A stretch of 64,000 nucleotides of DNA from Casuarina equisetifolia (Eukaryota > Streptophyta > Magnoliopsida > Fagales > Casuarinaceae), in assembly GCA_028551475.1 (NCBI GenBank), contig CM052356.1, positions 24,889,884-24,953,883 of the forward strand. The letters are read 5' to 3'. The position numbers and the translations under genes are program-made. How positions within the stretch are numbered: position 1 is the stretch's first letter; every line of letters starts with the position of its first letter. Shown here piece by piece: positions 48,132-60,735 of this stretch. The notes under the pieces are model-generated. The model was not told the origin of the DNA and did no database searches. It saw only the letters and a list, made by a program, of their open reading frames with translations.

Positions 48132-48617
48132 TGTCAGTGCCGTTAAGGAAGTCAGTTAGATCGGAGATGAAGCAGGGAGATGACACTTCTTTTGTCTGCT
48201 TAAATGCGCTACGGATCTCGCTAGAAAGCCTGCCAGTTGGTCTTAAAAATGCTACCAACCGGATTGCTGCGCCGCAATTACAGAGATGCCCTTCAACGGG
48301 TATATTATGTAGAATCTGAACAAGGCCAGAAGAAGACTGCCGACCCAACCATCAAGAAATAAGCCAGATCTTCCTTGTAACAATCTAATAATATTGCTTC
48401 TTTCCTCGTTTGGCACACAAAAACCATTCTAAAATCATAAAAACTAGAGCCAATGCTCGAAGCAATGTTGACATAGCTGCAGCTGTCCACTCACTGTCGG
48501 TGCCCAGCTTCTAGAGCCTGATTTACGTTTTCAAAAATTTTATGTTTTAAAAAACAGAGACAATTCGATGGAAAATATGGCCGTTTACGTAAATTTCTCG
48601 TGAGGCGTGAGAGAAGA
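48132..48617. promoter_or_regulatory. Promoter-proximal region of the GPI-anchored protein gene
   Basis: The 490 bp between the start codon and the Copia B insertion. A minus-strand frame runs through 48348-48058 but is in a different frame from the signal peptide, and is probably leader or promoter DNA. Pre-insertion promoter sequence continues beyond the element at 55373. Confidence 0.5.
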
Positions 48618-48806
48618 TGTTATGGAATGAAAATATTCCCTTAACGTTACATTAGCATATTTGATGTTATGTAAATATTACCTTAATTATTCCTTTCCTT
48701 GTATAGTTTCATCCTAGGTCTATATAAAAACCTCTTATTGTACATTGTTCGATATAGCAATATCAATACAAAGAGAGATTCCCTCACTCGGTCATATTTT
48801 GTTACA
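48618..48806 (+). repeat. 5' LTR of Copia B
   Basis: 189 bp, TG...CA, with a TATATAAA core near 48720. Preceded by GAAGA and followed by TGGTATCACAGG. Confidence 0.95.
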
Positions 48807-49181
48807 TGGTATCACAGGCCAGGTCGGTCTAATATGCTTCCGCTATTTTTTTCTCATTTTTTTCCAAGTTCATCACCTCTCTCTACTGCTCTTATTTTCT
48901 CTTCCCGATAATACCCCTATCTTCTCCTTTATTCCTTTTTTACCCCGCCCCTAACCCTAGCCGTCATTTTTTCCTCTTTCCCAAATTACCCCCGCCCCTC
49001 TTTCGAATTACCACTCTGCCACTAAACCCTAGCCGCCGCTCTTTCGATTCCGACCACCGATCTCCGCCGTCTCAATGGCTTCAACCACTGCCAATCCGAC
49101 TCAATCCACCACCACCACCCCACCTCTTTCAACCCCCGGTTCATCTGCGATCCCCGCCGTTGCCTCTCTTCGTGACCCGTA

Positions 49182-50576
49182 TGATAACTCTATTTTTATA
49201 GAGTTATTTTACCTAATTTAAATAATAAATTCTCTAATGTTTGTGAGAAAATATTTGAATTCCTCTTTATTTACTTAAATTTGTCTTGTTTATGTAGCAT
49301 AAGGAGTCATGAAGAAAAAGAACAAGCATGGAGAACCTGGTACTTATTATATGGCAGAAGATGGTCAAATTATCAAGGTGAAGGAAATCAAGATGGGCTT
49401 GGGCTTGGGCTTTGGATAATTGTTATTAGATTTTTATTGTTATTATTTTTTTAAATAATTAGAAAACCTAGTCCTATTAGGAGTCCAAAGCCTAATTAAT
49501 ATAGAAGTCTAAAACCCAATTGTATTGGGAATCCAAAACCCAATGCTATTAGGATAAGGAGAAAGTTCTAGATCCCATACCCTATATAAAGGAGGAGCCC
49601 TGCATAGAAGAGAGGGGGAAGCAAGAGAGAAAAGAAGTTGTCGTTGAAACCAAGGAGGAAATTAAGCACAACTTAAGAAAGAGGCCAAGAATTCAAGATT
49701 CAACTCAAGAGAGAGGCCAAGAATTCAAGATTTCTTGAAGAGAAGACAAAAAGGGTGACAGACTTCTTGTTCTTGGATTCAAGATGCCTTCTTTGTTTCT
49801 TATTATTGTTCTTCCTCATTATTTCATTATGTTCTAAACTTCTTTTGTTAGAGCGAAGATGTAGCCTAACTATGATGATGTGAATCCTATAAGTTTTATG
49901 TTTTGCAAGATAGTTTATTTATGTGAGTTATATATTATTATGCTTAATGCTTTTAAGTGATTGGCCACCACTTGAATGATTTGATGTGTATGTTAGAGAC
50001 TGAAAGGTAATAATATGCAATTGCTTCTTATAATATATAACCATGAATTAAATATGGATAGGCATATACCATGTTATTTGTGTGGCTTTTGGTGATAAGA
50101 TGATCGAAAGATTTATTGTAAACCAGGAATATTCACAGATCCTAATGCATTTGGTTTGTTTCAATTCACATATAGAGATATAGTGAATTAATGAACTAAA
50201 TAGGTTTACTATACCTAGACATAGGACAGTAAATAAATTAGGAAATTTCGCCATCACATAGATAATATCATTCTTGTAGGCATAAACTATGGAAATTCAT
50301 ATCTAATAGTTATGGTGAAATCGGAAGCTCTAACATGTGTCTCATCTTGATTTTTCCTACTTGGATTCAATTTTAATTAGTTTTGAGTTTTTATTTTAGA
50401 AATTTTAAATTTTAATTCATCTTCAACAATATTTTGATTTGCTAGATAAATTTTAGGATTAATTCATCATTAGTACTTAATTAGTTTAGTATTCACCAAT
50501 CTTCGTGGGACGATATCTTTCTTATCATTATATTACTTGTTCGACATGTTCACTTGCATTTAAATTTCACCGAACA
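49182..50576 (+). mobile_element. Solo LTR, probably Ty3/Gypsy, nested in Copia B
   Basis: A 1395-bp insertion with TG...CA ends (TGATAACTC... to ...CCGAACA) flanked by a perfect 5-bp duplication CCGTA (49177-49181 and 50577-50581). Comparison with Copia A shows that the host gag sequence continues directly across it. The first 26 bases form an inverted repeat (AACTCTAT/ATAGAGTT). An LTR-type promoter (CCTATATAAAGGAGG near 49581) sits mid-element. No internal coding region or second LTR is seen, so it is most simply a solo LTR left by recombination. The Gypsy assignment is inferred from size and end sequences. Confidence 0.88.
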
Positions 50577-53500
50577 CCGTACTTTCTTTCGGTGGCCGAT
50601 TTGCAAGCCGGGCCTATTGTCCCTCACCGTCTCGTCGATGAATCGAACTATGCGGTCTGGGCTGAACAGATCTACACCGTTTGCCTCGCCAGGAACAAAC
50701 TGGGTTTTCTCACAGGTGATCTTCCTCGACGGACCGACGATCCCAATGATCCCGACGCCATTGCCCGCTGGGATCAGGCGCACGCCGCTGTGAAATCCTG
50801 GCTCGTCAACTCCGTTGAACGATCCCTGGAATGCCTTGTCTCCATATCAAAATTTGTTTCTGAAATTTGGGACCTTCTCACTGATTCTTTTGCCAAAGTT
50901 TCTGGTCCTCAGCGTTATGGGCTTCATCAGGCGATTTCTGATCTGCGCCTCTCGAGCGATTGCACCACCACAGAGTTAACCGATTTCTTCATTCGGTTAA
51001 AAGATCTCTAGAGCGACCTTGAAACTCAGGAACCACCAATCCGTTGTGACTGCGGCCTTTGTTCTTGCAAGATTAACGATCGTCTCCACGCTCGTGAGCA
51101 ACAAGAACGCTCGATGAAGTTTCTCATGGGGCTCCCTGAGGAGTTTCAGAATCTGCAAACCCAGATTCTATCTCGCGATTCCTTACCCACGTTGGAACGC
51201 ACATACGCTTTGTCAAAGCAAGAAGTTCACCAGTGGTGTGGAGCCTCCGCCGATGATGCCACCGGCTTTCATGGCCTCCGCACCTCCGACGACGACGACG
51301 AGCAAGCCTGGTCGAATCAGGCGCAAGGCTGGAGCGGGTCACGCTCTCCTCGCGCATCCGACCCTTGAGCCCCTCGCAAGTCCGGCCTGCATTCTGCAGG
51401 CGGACACGGACGGCCCGCAGGCTCTGCTTCCTCTGGGCCCACTCATGATGCGCGGGTCTGTACCCACTGCAAGAAAGCGGGCCACGTTCGCGAGGCCTGC
51501 TTCCTTTTAGTTGGGTACCCACCCAATTGGCAGCCCAAGCACCGCAGTGGGTCCTCCCGTCGCAGGCCCAATGGGCCTGGGCCCACAGCTCATAATTCGG
51601 CCTCTGACATTTCTGTTTTTTCAGATCCATCCTTTACAACGGGCTCCTATGGTGGGCCTCCTTCGGGCCTTCTTCCACCCCCTAGCCCGGGCTTATTGGG
51701 CCATACTTTTCCGGCCCCTGGAAGTGTTTTTGGCGGACCTTCTGGACTCGTTTTGACACCTGATCAGTAGGCCAAGCTCATTTCTATGCTCAATCAAGCG
51801 GGCCCCACCGACTCTAGTGCCAACTTCACAGGTATTTCTCTTCCTTGGCCTCACTTAATTCTAATTGGATTATCGATTCGGGGGCTAGTGACCACATTAC
51901 CTGTGATTTACGTTATCTTGATTCATTTTATCCATGTGCGTCTCCTCTTTTTATCCGCTTACCCGATCAAACCCGTAGCCCTGTCACTCATATTGGACAT
52001 TTTTGCCCTAGCCCCAAATTAATTTTACGCCATGTTTTCTATGCTCCTCATTTTTGCCATAATCTTTTATCTATTCAAAAACTAACCCGTGATAACAACT
52101 GTGTGGCTTTGTTTTTTGATAATTTTTGTGTTTTCCAGGACCGTACGACTGGGGCGCTGATAGGGCTCGGCAAGGCTGAAGGGGGACTTTATTTTCTTTG
52201 TTCTGTTATTCCTAAACATTTTCATTCCATTTTTTCTGCATATTTGTCTTCTATTTTAAATTCCAGTTGTACTCTCAAGCAGCCCCCTGCTTGTAACTCA
52301 ATTTTTAATAATGAATATTTTCTTTGGCATCAACGTCTGGGCCACTCTTCATTAAAATCTTATTTTGCTAATGGCAAAACCATTTCTTGCCTGAATTTTT
52401 TCTCATGTGACGTTTGTCCCTTGGCAAAACAAACCCGTACTCCTTTTCCTTCCCGTACTTCTGCCACAACTTCTATTTTCGATCTCATTCATATGGACCT
52501 TTGGGGTCCCCATCGCCATCCTACCCATGATGGTGCCCGTTATTTTTTAACGATCGTTGATGATTTCTCCCGTGCAACTTGGACTTTTCTCCTTCATTTT
52601 AAAAGCCAAGTCTTTTCCAAAATTCAATCTTTCCTCTCCATGGCTCATACCCAATTCAATGCTACTGTCAAATGCATACGTTCTGATAATGGCACTGAAT
52701 TTTTTTCCTCTGAATGTTCTTCTTACCTCCGTTCTCGTGGTATCATCCATGAGAGCTCTTGCGTTCATACCCCGTAACAAAATGGGGTGGTTGAACGCAA
52801 GCATCGTCACCTCCTCGATGTCGCCCGTGCCTTACTCTTCCAAGCTCATCTTCCCCCTTCTTTTTGGGGTGAGTGCATTCTTACCGCCACTTACCTCATC
52901 AATCGTCTTTCGTCTTCTTCTCTTCGGGGCATCACCCCTTATGAGCGCCTCTTTGGTACTCGTCCTCTCCTTGATCATCTTCGTGTTTTCGGTTGTCAAT
53001 GTTATGCTACCACTTTGGGCCCTCGTGACAAATTTAGTCCCCGCGCCACATCTTGTGTTTTCATCGGATATCCACCCTATCAAAAGGGTTACAAACTTTT
53101 TGATCTTGCTAGTCGAAAAATTTTCGTCAGTCATGACGTCATTTTCTGTGAAGATGTTTTTCCTTTTGCTTTGCAGGTTTCTCCTTTGTCCCCCGACAGC
53201 TCGGCCACTCCTTCAGCACCCATCGTACCTCCTATGGAGTCTTACTCTCCATCTGCCCTACCCGTTGATGAACCTCCTTCTCCAGATACCCCATCTTCTA
53301 ACCCTGACTCTTCATCTTTCGTTCCTTCTGCCCCTGCTCTTCCTTCACCCCCTCCTATTTCAGATTGTCCTCCACCATCCGTCCCTCCACCTCCACCTTC
53401 ACCTCTTCTACCAGAACCCTCACCTTCTTCCCCCATTGTTCGTCGTTCTGGTCGTCCCACTAAACCACTCATTTGGAGCACTGATTACATTTGTCCTACC

Positions 53501-55178
53501 CTACCTTCCTCTTCCTGCATTTATCCCATTTCCAATTACATTTCTTTGGACCAATGTCATCCCCAACACCGTCATTTTGTTGCTTCCATTTCTGCCATTC
53601 CTGAACCCACCTATTATCATGAAGCTGTTAAGGATCCCCACTGGGTCGCTGCCATGGATAATGAACTTGCTGCTCTTGAGGCCAATCACACTTGGGATGT
53701 GGTCCTTTTACCCCATGGTCGTCGTTTAGTCGGTTGCAAGTGGGTCTACAAGGTCAAATATCGTGCAGATGGTTCTATTGAGCACTACAAAGCCCACCTC
53801 GTTGCCAAAGGCTATAGTCAACGTGAAGGTTTTGACTATCAGGATACTTTTTTCCCTACTGCCAAGCATGTTACTGTTCGCCTTCTCATTATTATTGCTT
53901 CAGTACATCATTGGCCCCTGATCCAGATGGATGTCTAGAATGTTTTTCTTCATGGTGATCTCTCTGAAGAAGTCTATATGGCTCTCCTACCCAGATTTCG
54001 CAATCAGGGGGAGGGACTTGTCTGTCGATTGCGTAAATCCTTGTATGGTCTCAAACAAGCCTCTAGCCAATGGAATGTAAAATTTACATCAGCCTTAATT
54101 GCATATGGCTTCCGGCAATCCTGGCATGATTACTCTCTATTCACCAAAACTCAGGGAAGTTCTTTTGTGGCTTTACTCATTTATGTTGATGACATTTTGA
54201 TCACAGGAAACAACCAGACAGCCATATCAGATTTAAAGACCTACTTACACTCCACATTCTCCATGAAGGATCTTGGACAATCAAAATTCTTCCTCGGTAT
54301 TGAGATCGCTCGATCTCCACATGGCATTTCATTGAGTCAGCGAAAATATACCTTGGAGCTCATCTCTAAAGCCGGACTAGCTGGATCTAAACCATCAGTA
54401 ATTCCTATGGAGCAGAACAAAAAATTTACAAGTGTTGAATATGATACAAGTTCCAAAGAAGAGATTAATGATCCGCCGCTTGAAGATCCTTCTACCTATC
54501 AACGTCTAGTTGGGAGATTGATTTATCTAACTCTCACTAGACCAGACATTACCTTTCCAGTCCAATTACTCAGTCAGTTTATGCATGATCCGAAACAGTC
54601 ACACATGGAGGCAACTATGAAAGTCATTCGATATCTCAAGAGTTGCCCAGGTCTTGGACTTATGTTTCCCTCAACGTCAAAATTGGAGCTCAGAGCCTAT
54701 TGTGATTCAGACTACAGTACTTGCCCTATGACACGCCGATCCACCACGGGTTTCTATATAATGCTGGGAAATTCTTTAGTATCCTCGCGATCCAAAAAAC
54801 AACCAACAGTTTCTTTGTCCTCTGCAGAAGTTGAGTATCGAGCCATGCAAGTCACCACCTGTGAGATAGTATGGATAATGGGGCTACTCCGTGATTTTGG
54901 TTTTTATCTTCGACAGCCAGCTCTACTTTTTTATGATAATGAGGCAGCAGAGAAAATTGCGGCAAATCCGATATTTCATGAGAGGACCAAGCATATAGAA
55001 GTTGATTGCCATTATGTGAGAGAAAAACTACAACAAGGAATAATTTCGACCAGTCACATATCTACCAAGGAACAACCTGCAGATCTATTCACTAAGGCTC
55101 TTTGCAACAAGCAACACTGGCACCTTCTTTCCAAGCTCGGAGTATTTGACTTGTTCAAATCTCTGGCTTGAGGGGGAG

Positions 55179-55367
55179 TGTTATGGAATGAAAATATTCC
55201 CTTAACGTTACATTAGCATATTTGACGTTATGTAAATATTACCTTAATTATTCCTTTCCTTGTATAGTTTCATCCTAGGTCTATATAAAGACCTCTTATT
55301 ATACATTGTTCGATATAGCAGTATCAATACAAAGAGAGATTCCCTCACTCGGTCATATTTTGTTACA
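55179..55367 (+). repeat. 3' LTR of Copia B
   Basis: 189 bp, about 98% identical to the 5' LTR. Followed by the target duplication GAAGA. Confidence 0.95.
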
Positions 55368-55840
55368 GAAGAACCGAAGTGGATAAAAACCCGAGAGTTC
55401 ATTGCGGAGCCGGAGAATGTTGGGTCGGCACGGCCAAACTTGCGCCCATTCGATCGTGGCGCCTTTTTTTCTGCATCGACGTTCTTCCTTTGTGAGGGTT
55501 TAATGTTAGACACGACAGACTCTCCATCGTTTGATTTTTTTTTTTTTTTAATTCAAAACAGATCGATTCGAACAAATGACGTTCTAGACTCTACTTCAGC
55601 CAGCGGGTCAGTCGCAGAAACAACTGGAAAAAGAAAAGAACCGGAGAAAAAAAAGAAAAGAAAAAAGAAGAAAGCACATGGCAGGGTAGCGCAGGGCAGC
55701 AAATGCTAAATGTTTCTAGATGTTTCTAGACGTGACGCACGTGTTTCCTCTTCCCACGTACAATGAATGTTCTTTATTTTCTCTGCAAGTGAAAAACGAC
55801 GGCTACGGTGATAACCATTTGCGAAAAATTTCGAGGTGAT

Positions 55841-56996
55841 TCAAGCCTTAGGCTTGAGGAGCTTTACAGCCTCCCCATGTGAAATCTGGATCCTCACGCC
55901 CGAAATGACCATAAGCAGCAGTCTTTTGGTACCTGAAGTTGCCTCCTCTCTTAAGATCTAGATTGATGGCAATCATTCCAGGCCTAAAGTCAAAATGCTC
56001 CTTAATCAGATCCAATATGTCCTTGTCTGGAATCTTCCCTGTTTTGTATGTGTCCACGAAGACTGACAGTGGCTCCGGCACACCAATTGCATAAGAAACC
56101 TGCACAATACAGCGACGAGAAAGCCCTGAAGCCGCCACACTCTTTGCTGCCTGCCTAACAATATTTGCACCATTGCGGTCCAACTTGGTTGGATCCTTTC
56201 CCGAGAAGGCACCCCCACCATGAGCATCCCATCCGCCATATGTATCGATTATTATCTTCCGGCCAGTAAGTCCAGCGTCTCCGTGAGGTCCACCGATGAC
56301 AAACCGACCAGAAGGATTGAGGTGGAAAATGGTCTTGTCATCAAGAAACTGGGACGGGACAACGGGTTTAATCACACGCTTTTTCAAATCCTTGGCAATC
56401 TTCTCATTTGTCACGGTCTCGTCATGTTGAGTTGAGATAAGGATAGTGTGCACCCGGAGAGGGACCATTGCTCCATCCTCATTCCGTTACTCAAAATGTC
56501 ACTCGATTACCGTCAGGCCTCAGCCATGGGCATGTTTTATTCTTTCTGACCTCAGTCTGGTAGCAAGAATATGGGCTAGTGGCATAAGCCCGGGTGTTTC
56601 ATCCGGAGCATAGCCAAACATGTGCCCTTGATCACCAGCTCCAATTTCCTCCGGTTTCTTGGTAAGATGGCCATGAACTCCTTGGGCAATGTCAGGGCTC
56701 TGTTGCTCGATATTTACAAGGACCTTGCAGTTGTCGGCATCAAGGCCAACATCTGGTGACACAAACCCAATGCCTCTGCAGGTATTCCGGACTCTCTTCT
56801 CATAGTCCACTTTAGCCTCCTTCGTTATCTCACCAAAGACCATGACCATGTTCGTCTTTGTACAGGTCTCATAGGCAAACCTTGCTCTCTGGATCTTGTT
56901 CTAGGCAAGCGTCAAGGATGGCATCTGAGACTTGGTCGCAAAGCTTGTCGGGTGGCCCTCATTGACAGATTCAGAGGTGAAGAGGAAGGTATCCAT
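55841..56996 (-). pseudogene. S-adenosylmethionine synthase pseudogene
   Basis: On the minus strand the sequence starts MDTFLFTSESVNEGHP and contains most SAM synthetase blocks: [72 protein letters not shown] and [20 protein letters not shown]. The intact enzyme (about 393 residues) makes S-adenosylmethionine from Met and ATP. Here the frame is broken: a base is lost after the N-terminal motif (about 56950), one gained near 56883, a short deletion falls near 56555 with further damage near 56500, and an extra base lies near the end. No introns interrupt it, but plant SAMS coding regions usually lack introns, so this does not prove retroposition. No poly(A) tail is seen. It is non-functional as a full enzyme. 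Confidence 0.9.
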
Positions 56997-57864
56997 CTCT
57001 AGACTGGAGTTGTATGCACATTCGCGAGTCCTGCGAGGAGGAAAAGGAGGCGAAGGAAATGAAACAGGGGAAGACTTCTCGTTTGAATTCATTTCAAATT
57101 TTTGCTGCAGATGAGTTTGACTTCCTGTTTGCGATTAATTTAAGTGTATGCTTGCGTGGGTGTTCATGAGTATTACTGTATGTCTTTATTTTTCTTTCCA
57201 CGCTGTTAGACCTTTCTTGTTGCTCATTTTATAGTGCTCAACTTGGAAATGAACTTTTAGTATACTCCTTCTAGTGTGTGTGGCTTGAATAAGCATTTGC
57301 AAAAGGTATACGATAAGGGAATTTGTTCTTATATACATATATATGAGTGTATAGGAATCTTTAGCAGTTAATCAACCTTAGTAGGCTGGTGGTTTGCTTC
57401 TGATTCTTACGATTAAATGATTTCACATTTTGTTCATGTGCTAGGTTATGCTGAATAATATTTTCATGGATTCAAAGAGTGCTTTTAGCTTTTGCATTTC
57501 CCTTAAGTTCATTTACTACACAACATTGTCTTGCTTTCAGTGAAAAGTCATCCTTAAGATGTATCACTATATGCGGATGGAACATTTGAGAACATCCTCA
57601 AAATTACATTCTCTTAAAGGGAATTGCATTTTAGTTGTTTTATAAGAACACTTGAGAACAATTTTTGGTTATTTAACATTCTTCTTAGTTAATTCCTCTC
57701 TCCTAAATTATTCTTTTTATAAAAATTCTTTGTGAAAAAGGCACTTGCTCTTGACGATCTGCATATCACAGGAAGGTAGTAAAATCCATAGCTAAGAAAT
57801 GCGATGATACGAAATGAATCCAAACCTCAGCATCTATCTCTTAATAAATATTTTGAGCATGCAC
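56997..57864. other. Spacer, no gene recognised
   Basis: The first 100 bp (minus strand) may be the former leader of the SAMS copy. The rest is AT-rich without recognisable content. Confidence 0.5.
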
Positions 57865-58070
57865 CTCATCATTCCTTGCGACCTATGAACACTCCCACAT
57901 GGACAAAAGATTATATTTGTCCAACCCTTACTAATATAGCAATTGACTCATCTTATTATCCTATTTCCAACTATATCTCTTATACCCACCTACTAGGGTC
58001 TAACCAACATTTTATTGCCTCAATATAAGTAGATATCGAACCCATCTATCATCATGATGCAATTAATCAC
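57865..58070 (+). mobile_element. Ty1/Copia fragment of the same family as copies A and B
   Basis: A short reading frame with KDYICPTL...YYPISNYIS...HFIASI followed by EPIYHHDAI aligns with the segment of Copia B just before its RT domain (about 53470-53630). It is an isolated, decayed fossil without LTRs. Confidence 0.75.
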
Positions 58071-59559
58071 TTTACATTTATGTTGCTTAGGGGTATATTA
58101 TGTAAACTAAGAATTTTATTCTTAAAAAAAGGAAAAAAGAAAAAAAGAGCAAGTTCAATTTTTTTTAAAAGAGCCTACATTCTTTTTATTGCTTGCTTGT
58201 TTTTTATGTTTATTTTTTTTCTTTTTTTTAACACAAACTAAAAATTACATATAAATGAATTGTTATGGTGGCAAAGAAAATAATGTATGTGACACCTAAT
58301 CAATCTAAAATATTGTATTTATGACTTACCAACTTCCTTTTCTAATAGTTGGCAAGTGCCTATTTTAGTTAAGAAAAAAGACTACCTAGGATTTTTTGGT
58401 CCAATGTTCAACACTTGCCCCTCTCCCTTTTACCAAGCTAAAAACTTTTTTTAATTTCTACTTTTTTTTTCTTTTCTCTTTGCAGCTTTACAAAAGGCAA
58501 TTAGAGAATGAGACTCATGTTCCCACAAGCAATGTTGTCATAAATGAAAGGCCCAATCTTAGGCCTCAGATTTATTTGCCAAAGAAAAACCAAGATGATA
58601 ACAATAAGCTTCATCATACTACACTTCCATTGAGTTGGCTTTTGCATTAGCCAAGATGATTGGTTCATGTACTATCATATGCATACTTGCCTTACATGTT
58701 CAAACGAAGTGATTTGTGTATATGGAATGTATATATGTTGTTTTATTAGTTGTTGATGGGCTTAATTAGCTATAGCTCATGTTTATTTTACTATTTTGTA
58801 ACTAGTTGGCTTGTAAAAAGAAAACAAAATATCGTCGTAATGGTCTTGTGAGTTTTAGTATTTATAGGTTCTTTAGGGAGAGTCAGAAGCATATGGGATT
58901 TGGGAAGAAAAGTGGGATTACCCTACTAGCAGGGAGCGTCATCCCTGTAAGGTACGAGTCTCCCTCTAAAGAGACCATGCTTTCAATGAGTCTTTCTGTA
59001 TTTAATATGTTTTAAGCTTATTTTTAGTTACTGTTATTTTGGTGGAGGAAATGGAAATATGTTATAGCTAGTGGCTGTGAAGACTCGTTTGGGTTTTCTC
59101 GATGGTTGGTTGTAAAGTTGATTACTTTTTTGATTGAGCTTATGTATATTGTTCAACGTTTGTTGTTTGAATCTGGGCAACTAATTGAAAAACATATTTA
59201 AGTTGTATTTGTTATTTGACCATATGATGATGGCTCCTTTCTTTCCTTTTTCTTTCTTAATGGGTGGCTTTCGAATGATGAAATGGGGCTTGGAAAAATG
59301 GTTACCAATTCTTAATGGTTATGCCTTTTGACTTTGTTAAAGTTTACTTTTGCTATTAGTCATTTGTTATTAGAAATTAGTTCTTTAGTAAGAAGAAGAA
59401 GTTTGCATAATTTGGTTGCTACAAGGAAGTGCATGAAAGGTGCTTGTTTTAAGTTTCAAATGAGTGAAACCTTTTTTGGCAAAGGAATAACAATCTTTGT
59501 ATTGGACTAGGTTAAGCAAGCAAATAGACTTTTTATTATATCTCAAGCATGCCTCTGTT
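58071..59559. other. AT-rich region, possibly holding the LTR of the adjoining Gypsy remnant
   Basis: No gene recognised. The sequence around 58700-59030 (TATTTATAGGTTC followed by a GC-richer leader-like stretch) resembles the promoter and R region of a long Ty3/Gypsy LTR. This would fit a primer-binding-like site at 59563, but LTR ends cannot be defined. Confidence 0.35.
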
Positions 59560-60340
59560 CCAATTTGGTATTGGAGCCAAGTTGATCCGATTGGTATAGT
59601 GATGGCTTAGGCAATAACTGATGTTACAGAGATAAGAGCTTTATTGGTACATATGCAAAATATTTCCTCAAAGATGGACACTTGCTTGAAGTCATTGAGC
59701 ATAGATCTACGGGAACTACATAAGGAGATGCATGCAAAAACGGCTTGGGATCAAGTTGAAAAGAAGGCTAAAAATGGTCAAGAGTTGGAACCTAAATGCC
59801 TAAAGCTCCTATACCTCAAATCGATCGAGTCTCCATTGAAAGCCAAACCAACTAAAATAATGATAAAATACACCAAGGAATTGCTTTCGACACTTTTGCC
59901 TTAACACCAGCCTAAATCCATCTTAAGGCAAGTGACCACTTAGTTTGGGAGAAACCCAATTAGATGCCAAAAGGGTTACCATAAGCATCTAGCCAATGCT
60001 CGAACCTCGATTTTAACAATAGGGAGGCTACAAAGGAAACTATGGATGTTACATCTAAAAGGTGGGGTATCAAAAGGACCCACATGCTTTCTCTACCATG
60101 TAGGACAACTTCAAGATCTACAAAAATTGTTATTGATTGGGGTGGTTTTTACCCACCAAGGACGGCCACCTGAAAATTTAAAACCTCTCAAGCTAATTGA
60201 GTTAGAGTAGGGCTTAGAACTAACGATGGCAAAACTGGAAGTTTCTATTTTGGAATTGAAATTGTTTACCACACTTACGTTGAACCCTAAACTAGCAAAG
60301 GTGAACTCAACGCTTAATTGGAGAATCTTAATGAAAAAAC
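59560..60340 (+). mobile_element. Ty3/Gypsy-type remnant (primer site and gag start)
   Basis: TTTGGTATTGGAGCCAAGTT at 59564 resembles the tRNA-Met primer site that follows plant LTRs. About 40 bp later comes a gag-like frame with ITDVTEIRALLVHMQNIS and a Lys/Glu-rich helix. It is a decayed fossil with several breaks; pol is absent and no LTR pair is visible. Confidence 0.5.
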
Positions 60341-60357
60341 TCTACTAAACTTTAGAC

Positions 60358-60735
60358 ATGCTTTCACATGTTATTTATGTATTCGATTCCCTCAAAAAGC
60401 CCGATTCTTTTATGTGCAATACTATCATGAGAAACTATATGAGTTTTGGTAAACCATGTAGTGCTTTAGGATTTTACCATGAAAGAATGGTTGGAAAGTG
60501 GGTCATGCTGAATCACCATACTTTTTTGCTTTTAGTCAAAGTGTGTATGGATGCTCGGATAGTGCTTGATGTGGGGTTTGAACTAGAATTGGTAAGTAGG
60601 AACATGATGATTGATGGGTATGTGAAGAATGGGGAGGTTGGTACTGCACGTGAACTTTTTTATGAGATGTATAAGAGAGATATTTTTAGTTGAAATGTTA
60701 TGATTACAGGTTAAATTGGGATAGGTGATAGATGT
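60358..60735 (+). pseudogene. Pentatricopeptide repeat (PPR) pseudogene fragment
   Basis: A 111-codon frame contains PLS-class PPR blocks: VFDSLKKPDSFMCNTIMRNY, ALGFYHERMVGKWVMLNHHT, then LVSRNMMIDGYVKNGEVGTA and RELFYEMYKRDIFS. A stop follows where an intact gene would read SWNVMI. The join at VLDVGFELELV skips several repeats, so it is internally deleted as well as truncated. Intact members are organelle RNA-editing or processing factors of 500 or more residues. This copy covers about three repeats and is dead. Confidence 0.8.

Larger units (their letters stand above)
48618..55367 (+). mobile_element. Ty1/Copia LTR retrotransposon, copy B, with nested solo LTR
   Basis: 189-bp LTRs at 48618-48806 and 55179-55367, TG...CA, flanked by a perfect 5-bp target duplication GAAGA. 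A tRNA-Met-type primer site follows the 5' LTR and a purine tract (AGGGGGAG) precedes the 3' LTR. Parts in order: gag from 49077, interrupted by a nested LTR and resuming at 50582, with a CCHC knuckle near 51450-51500; protease (DSGA near 51872); integrase (HHCC region near 52330, catalytic core to about 52780, C-terminal part to about 53170); RT (YVDD at 54182); RNase H (about 54690-55170). The LTRs differ at about 4 sites (2%), suggesting roughly a million years or less to about 1.5. It is a fossil with a handful of breaks besides the nested insertion. It is the same family as copy A but a diverged subfamily (LTRs about 80% alike). Confidence 0.96.

Noticed and set aside
48116-48348. Frames on both strands over the GPI-anchored gene's first exon
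   Set aside because: The signal-peptide frame with a phase-matched donor is a better explanation; the others have no recognisable content.
49182-50576. Complete non-autonomous LTR element rather than solo LTR
   Set aside because: No internal copy of its ends, primer site or purine tract was seen, and only one pair of TG/CA ends with target duplications is present.
52557-53729. 390-codon plus-strand frame inside Copia B
   Set aside because: It is an out-of-frame shadow of the integrase and spacer coding region; its Leu/Pro-rich translation has no family resemblance.
55841-56996. Functional S-adenosylmethionine synthase gene
   Set aside because: Several frame breaks and a deleted central segment make a full-length enzyme impossible.
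58396-58650. 84-codon frame after a splice-acceptor-like pyrimidine tract
   Set aside because: No donor, no partner exon and no recognisable content; context is decayed repeats.
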